Shown here in pieces: positions 8,144-15,847 of a stretch of 40,469 nucleotides of DNA. Location: positions 1 to 40,469 of the forward strand of contig JAIOPV010000098.1 in the NCBI GenBank assembly GCA_021413735.1, written 5' to 3'. Below the pieces are notes generated by a model that saw only the letters and a list, made by a program, of their open reading frames with translations, ran no database searches and was not told the DNA's origin. The translations under genes and the position numbers were made by a program. The stretch's first letter is position 1. Each line of letters begins with the position of its first letter. This DNA comes from Planctomycetota bacterium. Lineage in GTDB: Bacteria > Planctomycetota > Planctomycetia > Gemmatales > Gemmataceae.

Positions 8144-8872
8144 ATGTTCACAATTGCGTTCGTTCTGCTCCTCACAACCGGGGCCGACGCTCCAGACACA
8201 CCCAAAACACCCGCCACTGCAAAACCCACCACTCCCAAAGAAGCACTGCAACCATTCAACGGCCTCGTTGGGTCGTGGAAAGGTTCCGGAGCGCCCGAAG
8301 GCACGAAGGAAGAACGTGCTGCCGGAGCCTGGACCGAAACGACGACCTGGAGTTGGCAGTTCAAAGGCAACGATGCCTGGATGGCAATCGCGTTCGATAA
8401 AGGCAAGCACTTCACTGCTGGCGAACTGCGCTACACACCCGCCAAGGACAAGGAAGAAGTTCGCTACACGCTGAAGCTCACCACACCGACCAAAACCACC
8501 GCAACCTTCACGGGCACGCTCAAAGACAAAGTGCTGACGCTCGACCGAACGGATAGTGCGGCCGAAGATCAACGCCTCGTGTTCAGCTTCCTGCACCACA
8601 ACCGACACCTGGTTCGGCTCGAAACGCGACCTGCGGGCACCGCGATCGCGTTCACGAAGCAATGGCAAGTTGGGGCGACGAAAGAGGGCGTCCCATTTGC
8701 GGAGGTTGCGAAGGGTCCGGAGTGCATCGTGAGCGGCGGCGTCGGCACCATGAAGGTGTCGTACATGGGCAAAGATTACTGGGTGTGTTGCACAGGTTGC
8801 CGAGATGCTTTCAAAGACGACCCCGAAAAGTACATCAAGGAAGCTGCCGCTGCTGCCGCGAAGAAGCCGTGA
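8144..8872 (+). CDS. Secreted protein with C-terminal YHS/TRASH-like metal-binding domain
   Basis: 242 residues. A hydrophobic start (MFTIAFVLLLTTGADA) suggests a signal peptide, followed by a Thr/Pro/Lys-rich linker, a beta-rich middle region (about 40-180, with a GSWKGSG lipocalin-like opening) and a C-terminal block (about 193-235) of the form ECIVSGG..Y.GKDYWVCCTGCRDAF..DPEKY. The last resembles YHS or TRASH domains, in which cysteines bind copper, zinc or iron. The middle region looks like the DUF1579-type fold, but that is tentative. ATG at 8144 has GAGGTG upstream; the frame opens earlier at 8015 but lacks a signal peptide there. A terminator follows. Substrate unknown. Confidence 0.7.
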   Translation: MFTIAFVLLLTTGADAPDTPKTPATAKPTTPKEALQPFNGLVGSWKGSGAPEGTKEERAAGAWTETTTWSWQFKGNDAWMAIAFDKGKHFTAGELRYTPAKDKEEVRYTLKLTTPTKTTATFTGTLKDKVLTLDRTDSAAEDQRLVFSFLHHNRHLVRLETRPAGTAIAFTKQWQVGATKEGVPFAEVAKGPECIVSGGVGTMKVSYMGKDYWVCCTGCRDAFKDDPEKYIKEAAAAAAKKP

Positions 8873-8884
8873 TTCTGACGCGAT

Positions 8885-8909
8885 GCCCCGTGCCCATGCC
8901 GGGGCTTTT
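8885..8909 (+). terminator. Intrinsic terminator
   Basis: GCCCCG, a nine-base loop and CGGGGC, followed by TTTT. It lies 12 bases after the YHS-domain gene and 30 bases before the next start, in the sense of transcription. Confidence 0.7.
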
Positions 8910-8938
8910 CCATTCCCACTCTCCCACAGAGGTTCTCC

Positions 8939-10228
8939 GTGTCGAGTACAACACGCCGTTCATTTCTGAAATCGACCGCTGCCGCCGGAACATTCCTCAC
9001 GCTCCCTGCTGCGACATATCGCGCAGCACTTCTTGCGGAAGACAAGCCATCCGAAACGATTCGCGTCGGCTGCATTGGAGTTGGTGCCCAGGGTCGCGGG
9101 AACCTGAACGCGATCAAGAAGCACGTCGTTGCAGTGTGTGATGTCGATAAGGAGCGAGTCGCTTCCACCGCTGCCGAACTGGAGAAGTCGAGCATCAAGG
9201 CCCAGACGTTCGGCGATTATCGCAAGTTGCTCGAATCGAAAGACATCGACGCCGTTCTAATTAGCACGCCCGACCACTGGCACGCGCTGCCCACGGTCGA
9301 TGCGTGCAAGGCCGGCAAGGATGTGTACTGCGAGAAGCCGTTGTCGCTGGTGACGACCGAAGGCCGAGCGATGGTGAAGGCCGCTCGCGCCAACAAGCGA
9401 ATCGTGCAGACCGGTAGCCAACAGCGTTCGGGCAAGGAATTTCGACAAGCGTGCGAGTTGGTTCGCAACGGAGCGCTCGGCAAGCTGACCGGCGTGAAGG
9501 TTGGGTTGCCTGGGCCGAACTGGGTCGATCGCGCCAAGAAGCCGGTGCCGGATTCGGACCCACCCGCGAACCTCGATTACGAGTTCTGGCTCGGCTCAGC
9601 CCCCGAGCGAAAGTACAACGTAAACCGCGTTCACTACCTGTTCCGCTTCTTCTGGGATTACTCCGGCGGTCAGCAAACGAACTTCGGCGCACACGACCTC
9701 GACATCGCTCAGTGGGGTCTGGGCATGGACGAAAGCGGTCCTGTCACCATTGAAGGCGCGGGCACGTTCCACCCGGAGAAGTGGTTCGAGACACCTGAGA
9801 CCGCGAAGCAATCGTTCACCTACGCCAACGGCGTGACTGTGCTGTGCAGCCTCGGGAAAGGCGGTTACCCCGGCGGCGTGACCTTTGAAGGCGAGAAGGG
9901 AACGATTCACGTTCGACGTGGCGGCCTGACCGTGACGCTGAACGGCGAGAAGGTTGCCGACCCGTACAAGCTCCCGACTGGCGACGTGAAGCTGTACGTG
10001 TCGAACGGGCATCACGCGAACTGGTTGGAGTGCATCAAGACGCGAAAGCTGCCGATCTGCGACGTGGAGATTGGTCACCGCAGCGCGACGGTTTGCCACC
10101 TCGGCAATATCGCGATTCGCACGGGTCGCAAGCTGACCTGGGATCCGGCGAAGGAGGAGATCATCGGCGACAAGGAAGCGTCCGCGATGCTGACGAAGGA
10201 ATACCGCAAGCCGTGGTCGTTGGGGTGA
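8939..10228 (+). CDS. Tat-exported Gfo/Idh/MocA-family oxidoreductase
   Basis: NAD(P)-dependent sugar or polyol dehydrogenase family, 429 residues. Residues 6-11 (RRSFLK) followed by an Ala-rich hydrophobic stretch are a twin-arginine signal, so the enzyme probably acts in the periplasm with its cofactor bound before export. The Rossmann fold opens with VGCIGVGAQGRGN; the CEKPLS block follows at about 131-136, and the C-terminal half is the beta-sheet substrate domain. Planctomycetes carry many such secreted paralogues, and the substrate cannot be named. The start is GTG with AGAGG six bases upstream and a terminator just before, so it is probably transcribed alone. Confidence 0.88.
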   Translation: MSSTTRRSFLKSTAAAGTFLTLPAATYRAALLAEDKPSETIRVGCIGVGAQGRGNLNAIKKHVVAVCDVDKERVASTAAELEKSSIKAQTFGDYRKLLESKDIDAVLISTPDHWHALPTVDACKAGKDVYCEKPLSLVTTEGRAMVKAARANKRIVQTGSQQRSGKEFRQACELVRNGALGKLTGVKVGLPGPNWVDRAKKPVPDSDPPANLDYEFWLGSAPERKYNVNRVHYLFRFFWDYSGGQQTNFGAHDLDIAQWGLGMDESGPVTIEGAGTFHPEKWFETPETAKQSFTYANGVTVLCSLGKGGYPGGVTFEGEKGTIHVRRGGLTVTLNGEKVADPYKLPTGDVKLYVSNGHHANWLECIKTRKLPICDVEIGHRSATVCHLGNIAIRTGRKLTWDPAKEEIIGDKEASAMLTKEYRKPWSLG

Positions 10229-10237
10229 GCGGGATAA

Positions 10238-10504
10238 TTACCTCTTCCAAAACTGCCACCAACGCGGCCGCGTCTGCGGCGTCAATAAAGGACGTCGCGA
10301 CGTTGCTTCCGGAGGCGCATTCTGCGGCAGTTCGTCGACTTGTCGGAATGCACGGAATGGAATGGGAATTGGTCCGCCGTGCGCCGGACACCGAATGTTG
10401 TAGACGGCATCCGCTGGAGGCTCAGTTTCTGTGGTCAGCGTGCCGGGACACGGGCACAAGCATTTTGGACACTTGACAGTTACGGTGTAGTGCAGAGTTG
10501 CCAA
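10238..10504 (-). CDS. Small Cys-rich (putative zinc) protein downstream of glnB
   Basis: 88 residues with CPKCLCPCPG near the N terminus and IRCPAHGGPIPIPFRAF further on, suggesting a zinc-binding or redox Cys cluster; the C terminus is basic and Trp-rich (PRWWQFWKR). The start codon is TTG, supported by GGAGG six bases upstream, which fills the 16-base gap after the glnB stop codon, so the gene is probably the last of the fhcA-glnB operon. I do not recognise the family. The context hints at nitrogen or C1 metabolism, without proof. Confidence 0.6.
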   Translation of the reverse strand: MATLHYTVTVKCPKCLCPCPGTLTTETEPPADAVYNIRCPAHGGPIPIPFRAFRQVDELPQNAPPEATSRRPLLTPQTRPRWWQFWKR

Positions 10505-10520
10505 ACGCTTCCTCCCTTCG

Positions 10521-10868
10521 CTAAATCGCTTCGGGTCCGCGTTCGCCAGTGCGGATGCGGATGCAGTCCTCCAACGGCAGAATGAAAATCTTGCCGTCGC
10601 CGATGTGCCCTTCCGGACCCGTGCGAGCCGCCTCGATAATCGCGTTCACGGTCGGCTCCACGAAATCCTCGTTCACCGCGATTTGAAGCTGCACCTTCCG
10701 CAGCATGTTTACCGTCAGTTCGTGACCGCGATACACTTCCGTATGCCCCTTCTGTCGACCGAAACCTAGCACGTCCACGATTGTCAGGCGGAACACTTCC
10801 ACTTTGTTCAGCGCTTCCTTCACGGCGTCGAGCTTGTTCGGCTGAATGATGGCGAGAATCAGTTTCAT
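10521..10868 (-). CDS. glnB: P-II family regulator (GlnB/GlnK-like) lacking Tyr51
   Basis: Trimeric signal protein that senses 2-oxoglutarate and ATP/ADP. 115 residues; KLDAVKEAL, GFGRQKGHTEVYRG (35-48) and IGDGKIFILP with the RIRTGERG end identify the family. Two departures: in the T-loop the residue matching E. coli Tyr51, the uridylylation site, is Leu51 (RGHELTVN), and in the nucleotide-binding B-loop the usual TGKIGDGK is TGPEGHIGDGK, three residues longer. Control by uridylylation at Tyr51 is therefore unlikely. It lies 95 bases after fhcA on the same strand and 16 before a small Cys-rich gene. No Shine-Dalgarno precedes the ATG; instead there are GTGTTTG repeats. Confidence 0.92.
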   Translation of the reverse strand: MKLILAIIQPNKLDAVKEALNKVEVFRLTIVDVLGFGRQKGHTEVYRGHELTVNMLRKVQLQIAVNEDFVEPTVNAIIEAARTGPEGHIGDGKIFILPLEDCIRIRTGERGPEAI

Positions 10869-10960
10869 GGTGTTTGGTGTTTGGTGTTTGGTGTTTGGTG
10901 CTGTGTCTCCTGTGGATCGTGTCTGTTCTGCCTAAACACCAAACACGAAACACCAAACAC
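10869..10960. repeat. Heptad repeats and inverted copies in the glnB leader
   Basis: Plus-strand 10869-10900 is a run of TGTTTGG heptamers (about four and a half units). At 10933-10960 the complementary AAACACCAAACAC appears twice, separated by one interrupting G. The two blocks can pair into a long hairpin in the transcript between fhcA and glnB, and the heptads occupy the place where a glnB ribosome binding site should be. Confidence 0.8.
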
Positions 10961-10963
10961 GAG

Positions 10964-12634
10964 TCATCCGGGTGTTGCAGAACGGCATTCTACCACCGTT
11001 TCCCCGTGCGTCAGGTATTCGTCGCCGACTGCGTAGTTCTCGAATTGCAGCGAGTACGCTCCCTCGAACCACTCGCGAATGTGCGGGATCGCTTCGTGGT
11101 CGTAGCTCGGTTGTGCCACCAGCGCCGGGCCATACGGTGCGAATCGAATCTCGCCTTGCTCAACGACGAGTTTCCCAGCCTTGAACACGAACCTCGGCAA
11201 CTCGAACATCGCCTTGCGATCCGCGCTCGGCGTGTAAACCGTGATGTCCGCGTCTGCCCCGATTCCGAGATTGCCCTTGTTTCGCAGTCCAAGAATGCGG
11301 GCTGGTCCGGCTCGTGTCACGATGGCGATTTCTTGCAGCGTGTATTCGCGATCCAAGTCGGGAAGCGAACACACATCTTTCAGCTTCGCGGGAAGGCGTT
11401 TCAGCACTTCACGGCGATAATCGCGGCTCATCAACAGCGCGCAAATCTCGGGGTACGCGAGGAACGAGCCGCCGTTCGGATGGTCGGTGCTCATCGCCAC
11501 GCGCCAGGGATCGCGGACCAACAGATACCACTCCAACCCGATGGCCCATTGCAGCGCGTGAACGAAACTCTTCTCCTTGTACTCGATGGGAACGATGCCG
11601 CAACCGCCCTCGCATTCGGTGTCGCCGTTGAACCACTTTCGACCCGTGACGCGATGCAAGAAGTGCCCAAGTGGTCCGTCGCCGGTCATGGATGTGGTGT
11701 CGCCGAACATCACCTGCCCGACATCGACCGTCGTGTTCGCGTGAGCATTCACCCACTCGGCCAACTCCGGCACCTTCGACCGAAACGTGCCCTGATCGTC
11801 GGGACCGCCGCCATAGCTGTGAAACTGAATGTGCGTGAAGTGTGCCCGATGGCCTTCGGTGGCTCGCATGGTATCGAGCGTCGTTGACCAGTTGCCGGGC
11901 ATCCCGAGTTGATTGCAGTGAATGTGAACTGAGTGCGGCAACTTCAACTCATCCGCGACCTGCGCGACCGCCGCAACGATCTGGCGAGGCGACACCCCAA
12001 ACCCAGGAACAATGTCTTCGAGGCCGGCCATGCCGTTCTTGCCTTGCTTCCACACCTCGACGCCGCCGGGGTTCACGACCTTCAGCGCATAGCCGCGTGT
12101 TGCGTGAAGCAGCCAGCCGCAGAACGCGCGAACACGCTCGTGTTCCCCGCGACCGAGCTGGTCCATCAGGTAATGGTTGTTGCCGACGAGGACGAAAAAG
12201 CCTTTGTCGATGACCGGCGTATCGTGGAACTCTTCGTGTGTGTGTCTGGCACCGAGTGGCGGAATTGCGGCATCAAATACGGTGGTGTAGCCGAGACCAG
12301 CGTAGAGGTAGCCGGTGGCGAACGTGGTTGGTGTGCTGCCGAGCGTGCCGGATCGCAGGAACTTCGTGCGCCGCATCGGAGCGTTGTCTCGCCGGTCTTC
12401 GGGGCGCAGTTTGCGTGCGACGTTCACTTTCGGGCCAGCGATGTGGGCGTGCATGTCGACGCCGCCCGGCATCACCACCAACCCGGTGAGATCATACACA
12501 CGCTCGACAACCGCAGCGGGATCTGTCGGCGGCGCGACAATCTTCCCGTGCTCGATCCAGATATCGCGGATGTCGCCGTCGATACCGTTTGTGGGGTCGT
12601 GAACGATGCCATTCGCGAGCTTGATAAACGCCAT
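10964..12634 (-). CDS. fhcA: Formyltransferase/hydrolase complex subunit A (formylmethanofuran dehydrogenase subunit A homologue)
   Basis: Amidohydrolase-fold subunit of the tetrahydromethanopterin-linked C1 pathway, known from methanogens, methylotrophs and planctomycetes; it handles formate release from formyl-methanofuran analogue. The 556 residues keep the metal site: HAH at 62-64, a candidate carboxylated Lys at 185 (GYALKVVNPGG), HIHCN at 237-241 and Asp384 in STDHPNGGS. No other Fhc subunits are in the window; in bacteria fhcB, fhcC and fhcD are usually nearby or elsewhere in the genome. The minus-strand operon continues into glnB. ATG at 12634 has no clear ribosome binding site. Confidence 0.9.
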   Translation of the reverse strand: MAFIKLANGIVHDPTNGIDGDIRDIWIEHGKIVAPPTDPAAVVERVYDLTGLVVMPGGVDMHAHIAGPKVNVARKLRPEDRRDNAPMRRTKFLRSGTLGSTPTTFATGYLYAGLGYTTVFDAAIPPLGARHTHEEFHDTPVIDKGFFVLVGNNHYLMDQLGRGEHERVRAFCGWLLHATRGYALKVVNPGGVEVWKQGKNGMAGLEDIVPGFGVSPRQIVAAVAQVADELKLPHSVHIHCNQLGMPGNWSTTLDTMRATEGHRAHFTHIQFHSYGGGPDDQGTFRSKVPELAEWVNAHANTTVDVGQVMFGDTTSMTGDGPLGHFLHRVTGRKWFNGDTECEGGCGIVPIEYKEKSFVHALQWAIGLEWYLLVRDPWRVAMSTDHPNGGSFLAYPEICALLMSRDYRREVLKRLPAKLKDVCSLPDLDREYTLQEIAIVTRAGPARILGLRNKGNLGIGADADITVYTPSADRKAMFELPRFVFKAGKLVVEQGEIRFAPYGPALVAQPSYDHEAIPHIREWFEGAYSLQFENYAVGDEYLTHGETVVECRSATPG

Positions 12635-12669
12635 GAAGAGGAGTTTACGAGATGTGGCTGAAGATCAAG

Positions 12670-12739
12670 ACGGAACGCGGATGACGCAGGATGAAAACAA
12701 CATTTTGCGTTGATCCTGCGTCATCCGCGTTCCGTTTTT
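12670..12739. repeat. Perfect 23-bp inverted repeat between two minus-strand genes
   Basis: Arms 12670-12692 and 12713-12735 are exact inverted copies around a 20-base AT-rich loop. TTTTT follows on the plus strand only. It lies between the end of the Pro-rich secreted protein gene and the start of fhcA, both on the minus strand, so the T-run is on the wrong strand for terminating them. The arms, built on GGATGACGCAGGAT, resemble dispersed palindromic repeats of large bacterial genomes; that is a resemblance only. Confidence 0.8.
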
Positions 12740-12742
12740 CTC

Positions 12743-14059
12743 TTACTGTTGCTTGCCGGCGGTGTTCCATTCGGTTCGTGCTGGTGCTGCCGTGGTCGGC
12801 TGCCACTTCGGTTGTTCTTCGGTCACCGATACCGGCAGTGGCGCAGGCGCGGGAAGCGCCTTCACTTCCGGGATCGGCATGCCCTGCACAACAGCTTCCG
12901 GCTTGAGTGGCGTCGGGAACGTCTGCGGTGGCACGCCAACAGGAGGCAGCACGGGAAGCGTCGGCAGCGGTGGCATGCTGCCGATTTCAGTCGGCCGTGC
13001 CATCATCGGAGCGAGGGTCAGCGGGGGATTGGTCACTACAACCCGCGAACCGACCGCTTCGGTTTCTGCAACGGGAAGCGGCGTGTTCACCGACGATGTT
13101 CCGAGCGAAGGCGGTGGCGACATCGTCGGAACCGCGACCGGCACGACCTGCATCGTCGGGAGCGTCGAGCCAACCGAAGGCAACGGCATCAACGTCGGTG
13201 GCGGTGCGTCCTGGTTCTGCACAGGCACCGGCATCGTTCGCGGTGGTTCCATTCCTGCGGGTGCTGACGAGGCACGCGGAACGATTGGGTTCACCATCAC
13301 GGGAGGCTGACGGTGTGGTGCCTGGAACGAAGCAGGCGACCCACCGACAGGTTGCGGGTTCGTGACGGTCACGGGCGGCGAATACGGTGTGGGTGGAGTC
13401 ACGTACATCGGCGGTTCGGTTCCAGCATTCAGGTTGTGTGGATCGACAACCTGAGTCGGGAAAGCTCCCGGAGTCGCGCCGGTGATCGAGTACCAGTTCG
13501 CCGACGCACGCGGGAAGTGGCCAGTCGGAGCGTAGGGATTTGCGCCAGGAGTCACCGAACCCCAGCCATACCACCGATACGCGGGCGGGCCAGCGTACAC
13601 AGGTTGACCGGTCGGGCTTGTGCCACGAAACGGGCTGTTCGCGCTTGTGTCTACCGGCGCTGCTCCACCCGAGGGCGGCGAACTTGTGAATGTGCTCTTC
13701 AGCTTTTCGAGGCTCTTCGACATGAAGGAAGGCTCGTCTTTTGGAGCGTTTCCTGTCGGGGCCGCAGGGCGCGTTGGCGGCTTCTCGACTGTTGTTGCTC
13801 CCACTGGTCGAACGTGGGAGTCAGTGCCGGTCAACCACGCTTGCCCCGTGTGCTTCCCATTGGTGTACGTGACCGGCGTGCTTTCCGGAAATTGCGGAAG
13901 CGGTTCGGCTGCGGCACGCACGGATGTCGGCACCACGTCCGGTTCGACGGCACGCGGTGGGAGCAGCCGAGCGCCACGTTGCCCCGCGCCTTGCGCGAGT
14001 GCGACAGTGACCGACAACCCGAACCCAAGAATGCCGACGATCCCAATTTGAACCCGCAT
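12743..14059 (-). CDS. Secreted proline-rich protein
   Basis: 438 residues: a signal peptide (about 1-24, ending ALAQ), then a chain dominated by Pro, Thr, Val and Ala with no clear domain. Clusters such as AYRWYGWGSVTPGANPYAPTGHFP around the middle recall the aromatic spacers of planctomycete extracellular proteins. No catalytic motif is visible; it may be a cell-surface or matrix protein. ATG at 14059 has GAGGAGCGG upstream. Its neighbour on the same strand, 65 bases upstream, is another secreted protein of biased composition. Confidence 0.6.
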   Translation of the reverse strand: MRVQIGIVGILGFGLSVTVALAQGAGQRGARLLPPRAVEPDVVPTSVRAAAEPLPQFPESTPVTYTNGKHTGQAWLTGTDSHVRPVGATTVEKPPTRPAAPTGNAPKDEPSFMSKSLEKLKSTFTSSPPSGGAAPVDTSANSPFRGTSPTGQPVYAGPPAYRWYGWGSVTPGANPYAPTGHFPRASANWYSITGATPGAFPTQVVDPHNLNAGTEPPMYVTPPTPYSPPVTVTNPQPVGGSPASFQAPHRQPPVMVNPIVPRASSAPAGMEPPRTMPVPVQNQDAPPPTLMPLPSVGSTLPTMQVVPVAVPTMSPPPSLGTSSVNTPLPVAETEAVGSRVVVTNPPLTLAPMMARPTEIGSMPPLPTLPVLPPVGVPPQTFPTPLKPEAVVQGMPIPEVKALPAPAPLPVSVTEEQPKWQPTTAAPARTEWNTAGKQQ

Positions 14060-14124
14060 GACCGCTCCTCGTTGATCCTTCAACTACGCCGCAAAGTTGC
14101 GACGTGGAGAGCCTGAACCCCAGA

Positions 14125-14661
14125 TCATTTTTTCGGTGCCGGTGGCCGACTGTTGCCAAGTCCACCGAGACCGCCACGCGAACCGCCAGCCTGTCCGAAT
14201 GGACTCGGGAAGTAACCCAGCGTGTTGTTGAACACAACCGGATGCCCGGCTGGCGGCAGCACGCCTTGTTCATCTGGGCCGACGCCTTCGAGGAGATCGG
14301 GGCCAGCAGCCTGTTGCGGGAAGAACAACGGGCGATTCCCGCCGAACGCCATGAATGGAGCACCTGCGCCGCGGGCCGCGCCTCCACCCACCGTGCCTGG
14401 CCGAACGCCGTAGAAGTAGTTCACACCAGCGTTCCCACCACGCAGCAGGTTCAAGTACGGACTCAGCGGTTGAGTCGCCGGGTTGTAAATGTTCGGCATC
14501 ACGTTCATGGGGTTGAGCGGCGGATAAGCACCGCCAAACCCACCAGCACCATACTGATTTGGAGACTGATACCCCTGGTTCGGATACCCCTGGCCGGGGA
14601 ACTGAGCCGAGGCTTGAGCCGCCGACAATCCGACAACTGCAGCCACAAAGAGCATTCGCAT
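14125..14661 (-). CDS. Secreted Gly/Pro/Asn-rich protein
   Basis: 178 residues with a clear signal peptide (MRMLFVAAVVGLSAAQASAQ) followed by a low-complexity chain rich in Gly, Pro, Asn and Tyr (FPGQGYPNQGYQSPNQYG near the start; a Gly/Arg-rich end). Such proteins are common in Gemmata relatives and probably sit outside the cytoplasmic membrane. Function unknown. ATG has GAGGAGAG upstream. It is followed 65 bases later by the Pro-rich protein gene and preceded by a 17-bp hairpin that may separate it from the Wza-like gene. Confidence 0.65.
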   Translation of the reverse strand: MRMLFVAAVVGLSAAQASAQFPGQGYPNQGYQSPNQYGAGGFGGAYPPLNPMNVMPNIYNPATQPLSPYLNLLRGGNAGVNYFYGVRPGTVGGGAARGAGAPFMAFGGNRPLFFPQQAAGPDLLEGVGPDEQGVLPPAGHPVVFNNTLGYFPSPFGQAGGSRGGLGGLGNSRPPAPKK

Positions 14662-14693
14662 GATGTCTCTCCTCAGTCAGGATACCGTGCTTT

Positions 14694-14729
14694 CAGATAG
14701 CCTACCCGTCGTGACGGATAGGCTATCTG
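14694..14729. terminator. Hairpin between two minus-strand genes
   Basis: CAGATAGCCTA (14694-14704) pairs with TAGGCTATCTG (14719-14729), and the inner CCGTC/GACGG extends the stem, with one C-A mismatch and a GT loop. It lies ten bases beyond the stop codon of the Wza-like gene, a likely transcript end, though neither side has a T-run. Confidence 0.5.
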
Positions 14730-14738
14730 GTCCGTTTA

Positions 14739-15635
14739 TCAGGGGATGTTGTTGCCGAGGCCACGACCACTGATCTGGTTCACTGTGCTGGCACCGAGCA
14801 GGGTGATACCGAACACACGCTCGATCGGGGCGAAGATACGGGTTAGCGTGCGGTCGATCGTCACGAGCTTCTGAGCCTTCACGTAGATGCGATCCCCAGG
14901 AAGAATCTGATAGTTCGTACAGGTCTGGCCGTGTTGCGTCAGGCCGACCCAGTCGATGGGCAGAATCTGCCATGGCTGCCCAGGGTGCGGTGTCCGGCGT
15001 GCAACCCACATATTCCGCTTGCTGCCCACGTCCGAAATCCCGCCGACGTTCGCGATCGCATCGAGCACTGTTTCACTGCCCGTGATCGGGAACGAGATCA
15101 CTTGTTCGCCGAAACCGCCACCGTCGAAGATGACGTAATAGCGCTTGCTATTATACGCTAGCACATCCAGGATCACGACGACGCTCTCGGGCTTCGTTCC
15201 AAGATCGCGAAGGACTGGATTGGTGATGACGTGTTTGCGGATTGCTTCGGCTGCCTGTTCCATGGTCAGACCCGAAACGGGAACTGGTCCCCAGAATCCG
15301 AGGCCAACGGTTCCATCGAGTCGCACCTGGAACGGTCCCGAGATCGGCTGCACTGGCAACCTTACCGTCTGCACGGTCTTCACCTTGGTCACCGGGTCTT
15401 CGACCGGAGCACGCTGGATCACCTCGATGAGAAGTTGGTCCGGAGCTTCGATCACATACGGCGGCAGCATGATCTTCTGAAGTTCAACGGGAACTGTGCC
15501 CGGTGGGGGAACGGCGATGGGAGCGGTTGCTCCTCGCGGCCCGACTTCCGGGTGGGTGTGGTGGCACCCGACTCCCAAAAGCGAGAGCAAGCAAGCACCG
15601 ATTCCCAGTACGCCCCATCGGTGACCGCCAAGCAT
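14739..15635 (-). CDS. Polysaccharide export lipoprotein, Wza-like
   Basis: 298 residues. A hydrophobic leader ends LLGVGC, a slightly atypical lipobox with Cys24, so it is probably an outer-membrane lipoprotein. It contains the Poly_export core (PPYVIEAPDQLLIEVIQ, then VRLDGTVGLGFWGPVPVSGLT and the EAAEAIRKH helix) and following SLBB-like segments with YVIFDGGGFGEQVISFPITG and YQILPGDRIYVK. The family forms the exit channel for capsular or extracellular polysaccharide. No polymerase or tyrosine kinase genes are adjacent, so the exported polymer is unknown. ATG at 15635 has GGGAGGAG upstream; the longer frame to 15686 would place the lipobox too far in. Confidence 0.85.
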   Translation of the reverse strand: MLGGHRWGVLGIGACLLSLLGVGCHHTHPEVGPRGATAPIAVPPPGTVPVELQKIMLPPYVIEAPDQLLIEVIQRAPVEDPVTKVKTVQTVRLPVQPISGPFQVRLDGTVGLGFWGPVPVSGLTMEQAAEAIRKHVITNPVLRDLGTKPESVVVILDVLAYNSKRYYVIFDGGGFGEQVISFPITGSETVLDAIANVGGISDVGSKRNMWVARRTPHPGQPWQILPIDWVGLTQHGQTCTNYQILPGDRIYVKAQKLVTIDRTLTRIFAPIERVFGITLLGASTVNQISGRGLGNNIP

Positions 15636-15790
15636 CGGTAACTCCTCCCGCCGATCAATCGTCATCGTTGGTGTTATCGACACCACCCGAACGGGATCGT
15701 GAACTATTCCCCCAGAAGAGGCGGGATTGGTTCAAGCGCGGGGGTTTGCGACGAGACGCGGAGGCCAACGAAGACGAGCGAGGAACGAAA

Positions 15791-15821
15791 AAAGGCAGGC
15801 ACACTCGGTGTGCCTGCCTTT
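15791..15821 (-). terminator. Intrinsic terminator of the patatin-like gene
   Basis: AAAGGCAGGCACAC and GTGTGCCTGCCTTT form a perfect 14-bp stem around TCG. On the minus strand it is followed by six T, and it lies 27 bases after the stop codon of the patatin-like gene. Confidence 0.85.
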
Positions 15822-15847
15822 GGTATTGCGATCGTGAACGGCTCAAC

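Noticed and set aside
10869-10960. CRISPR array
   Set aside because: Units are 7 bases with no spacers; it is a simple tandem repeat with inverted copies.
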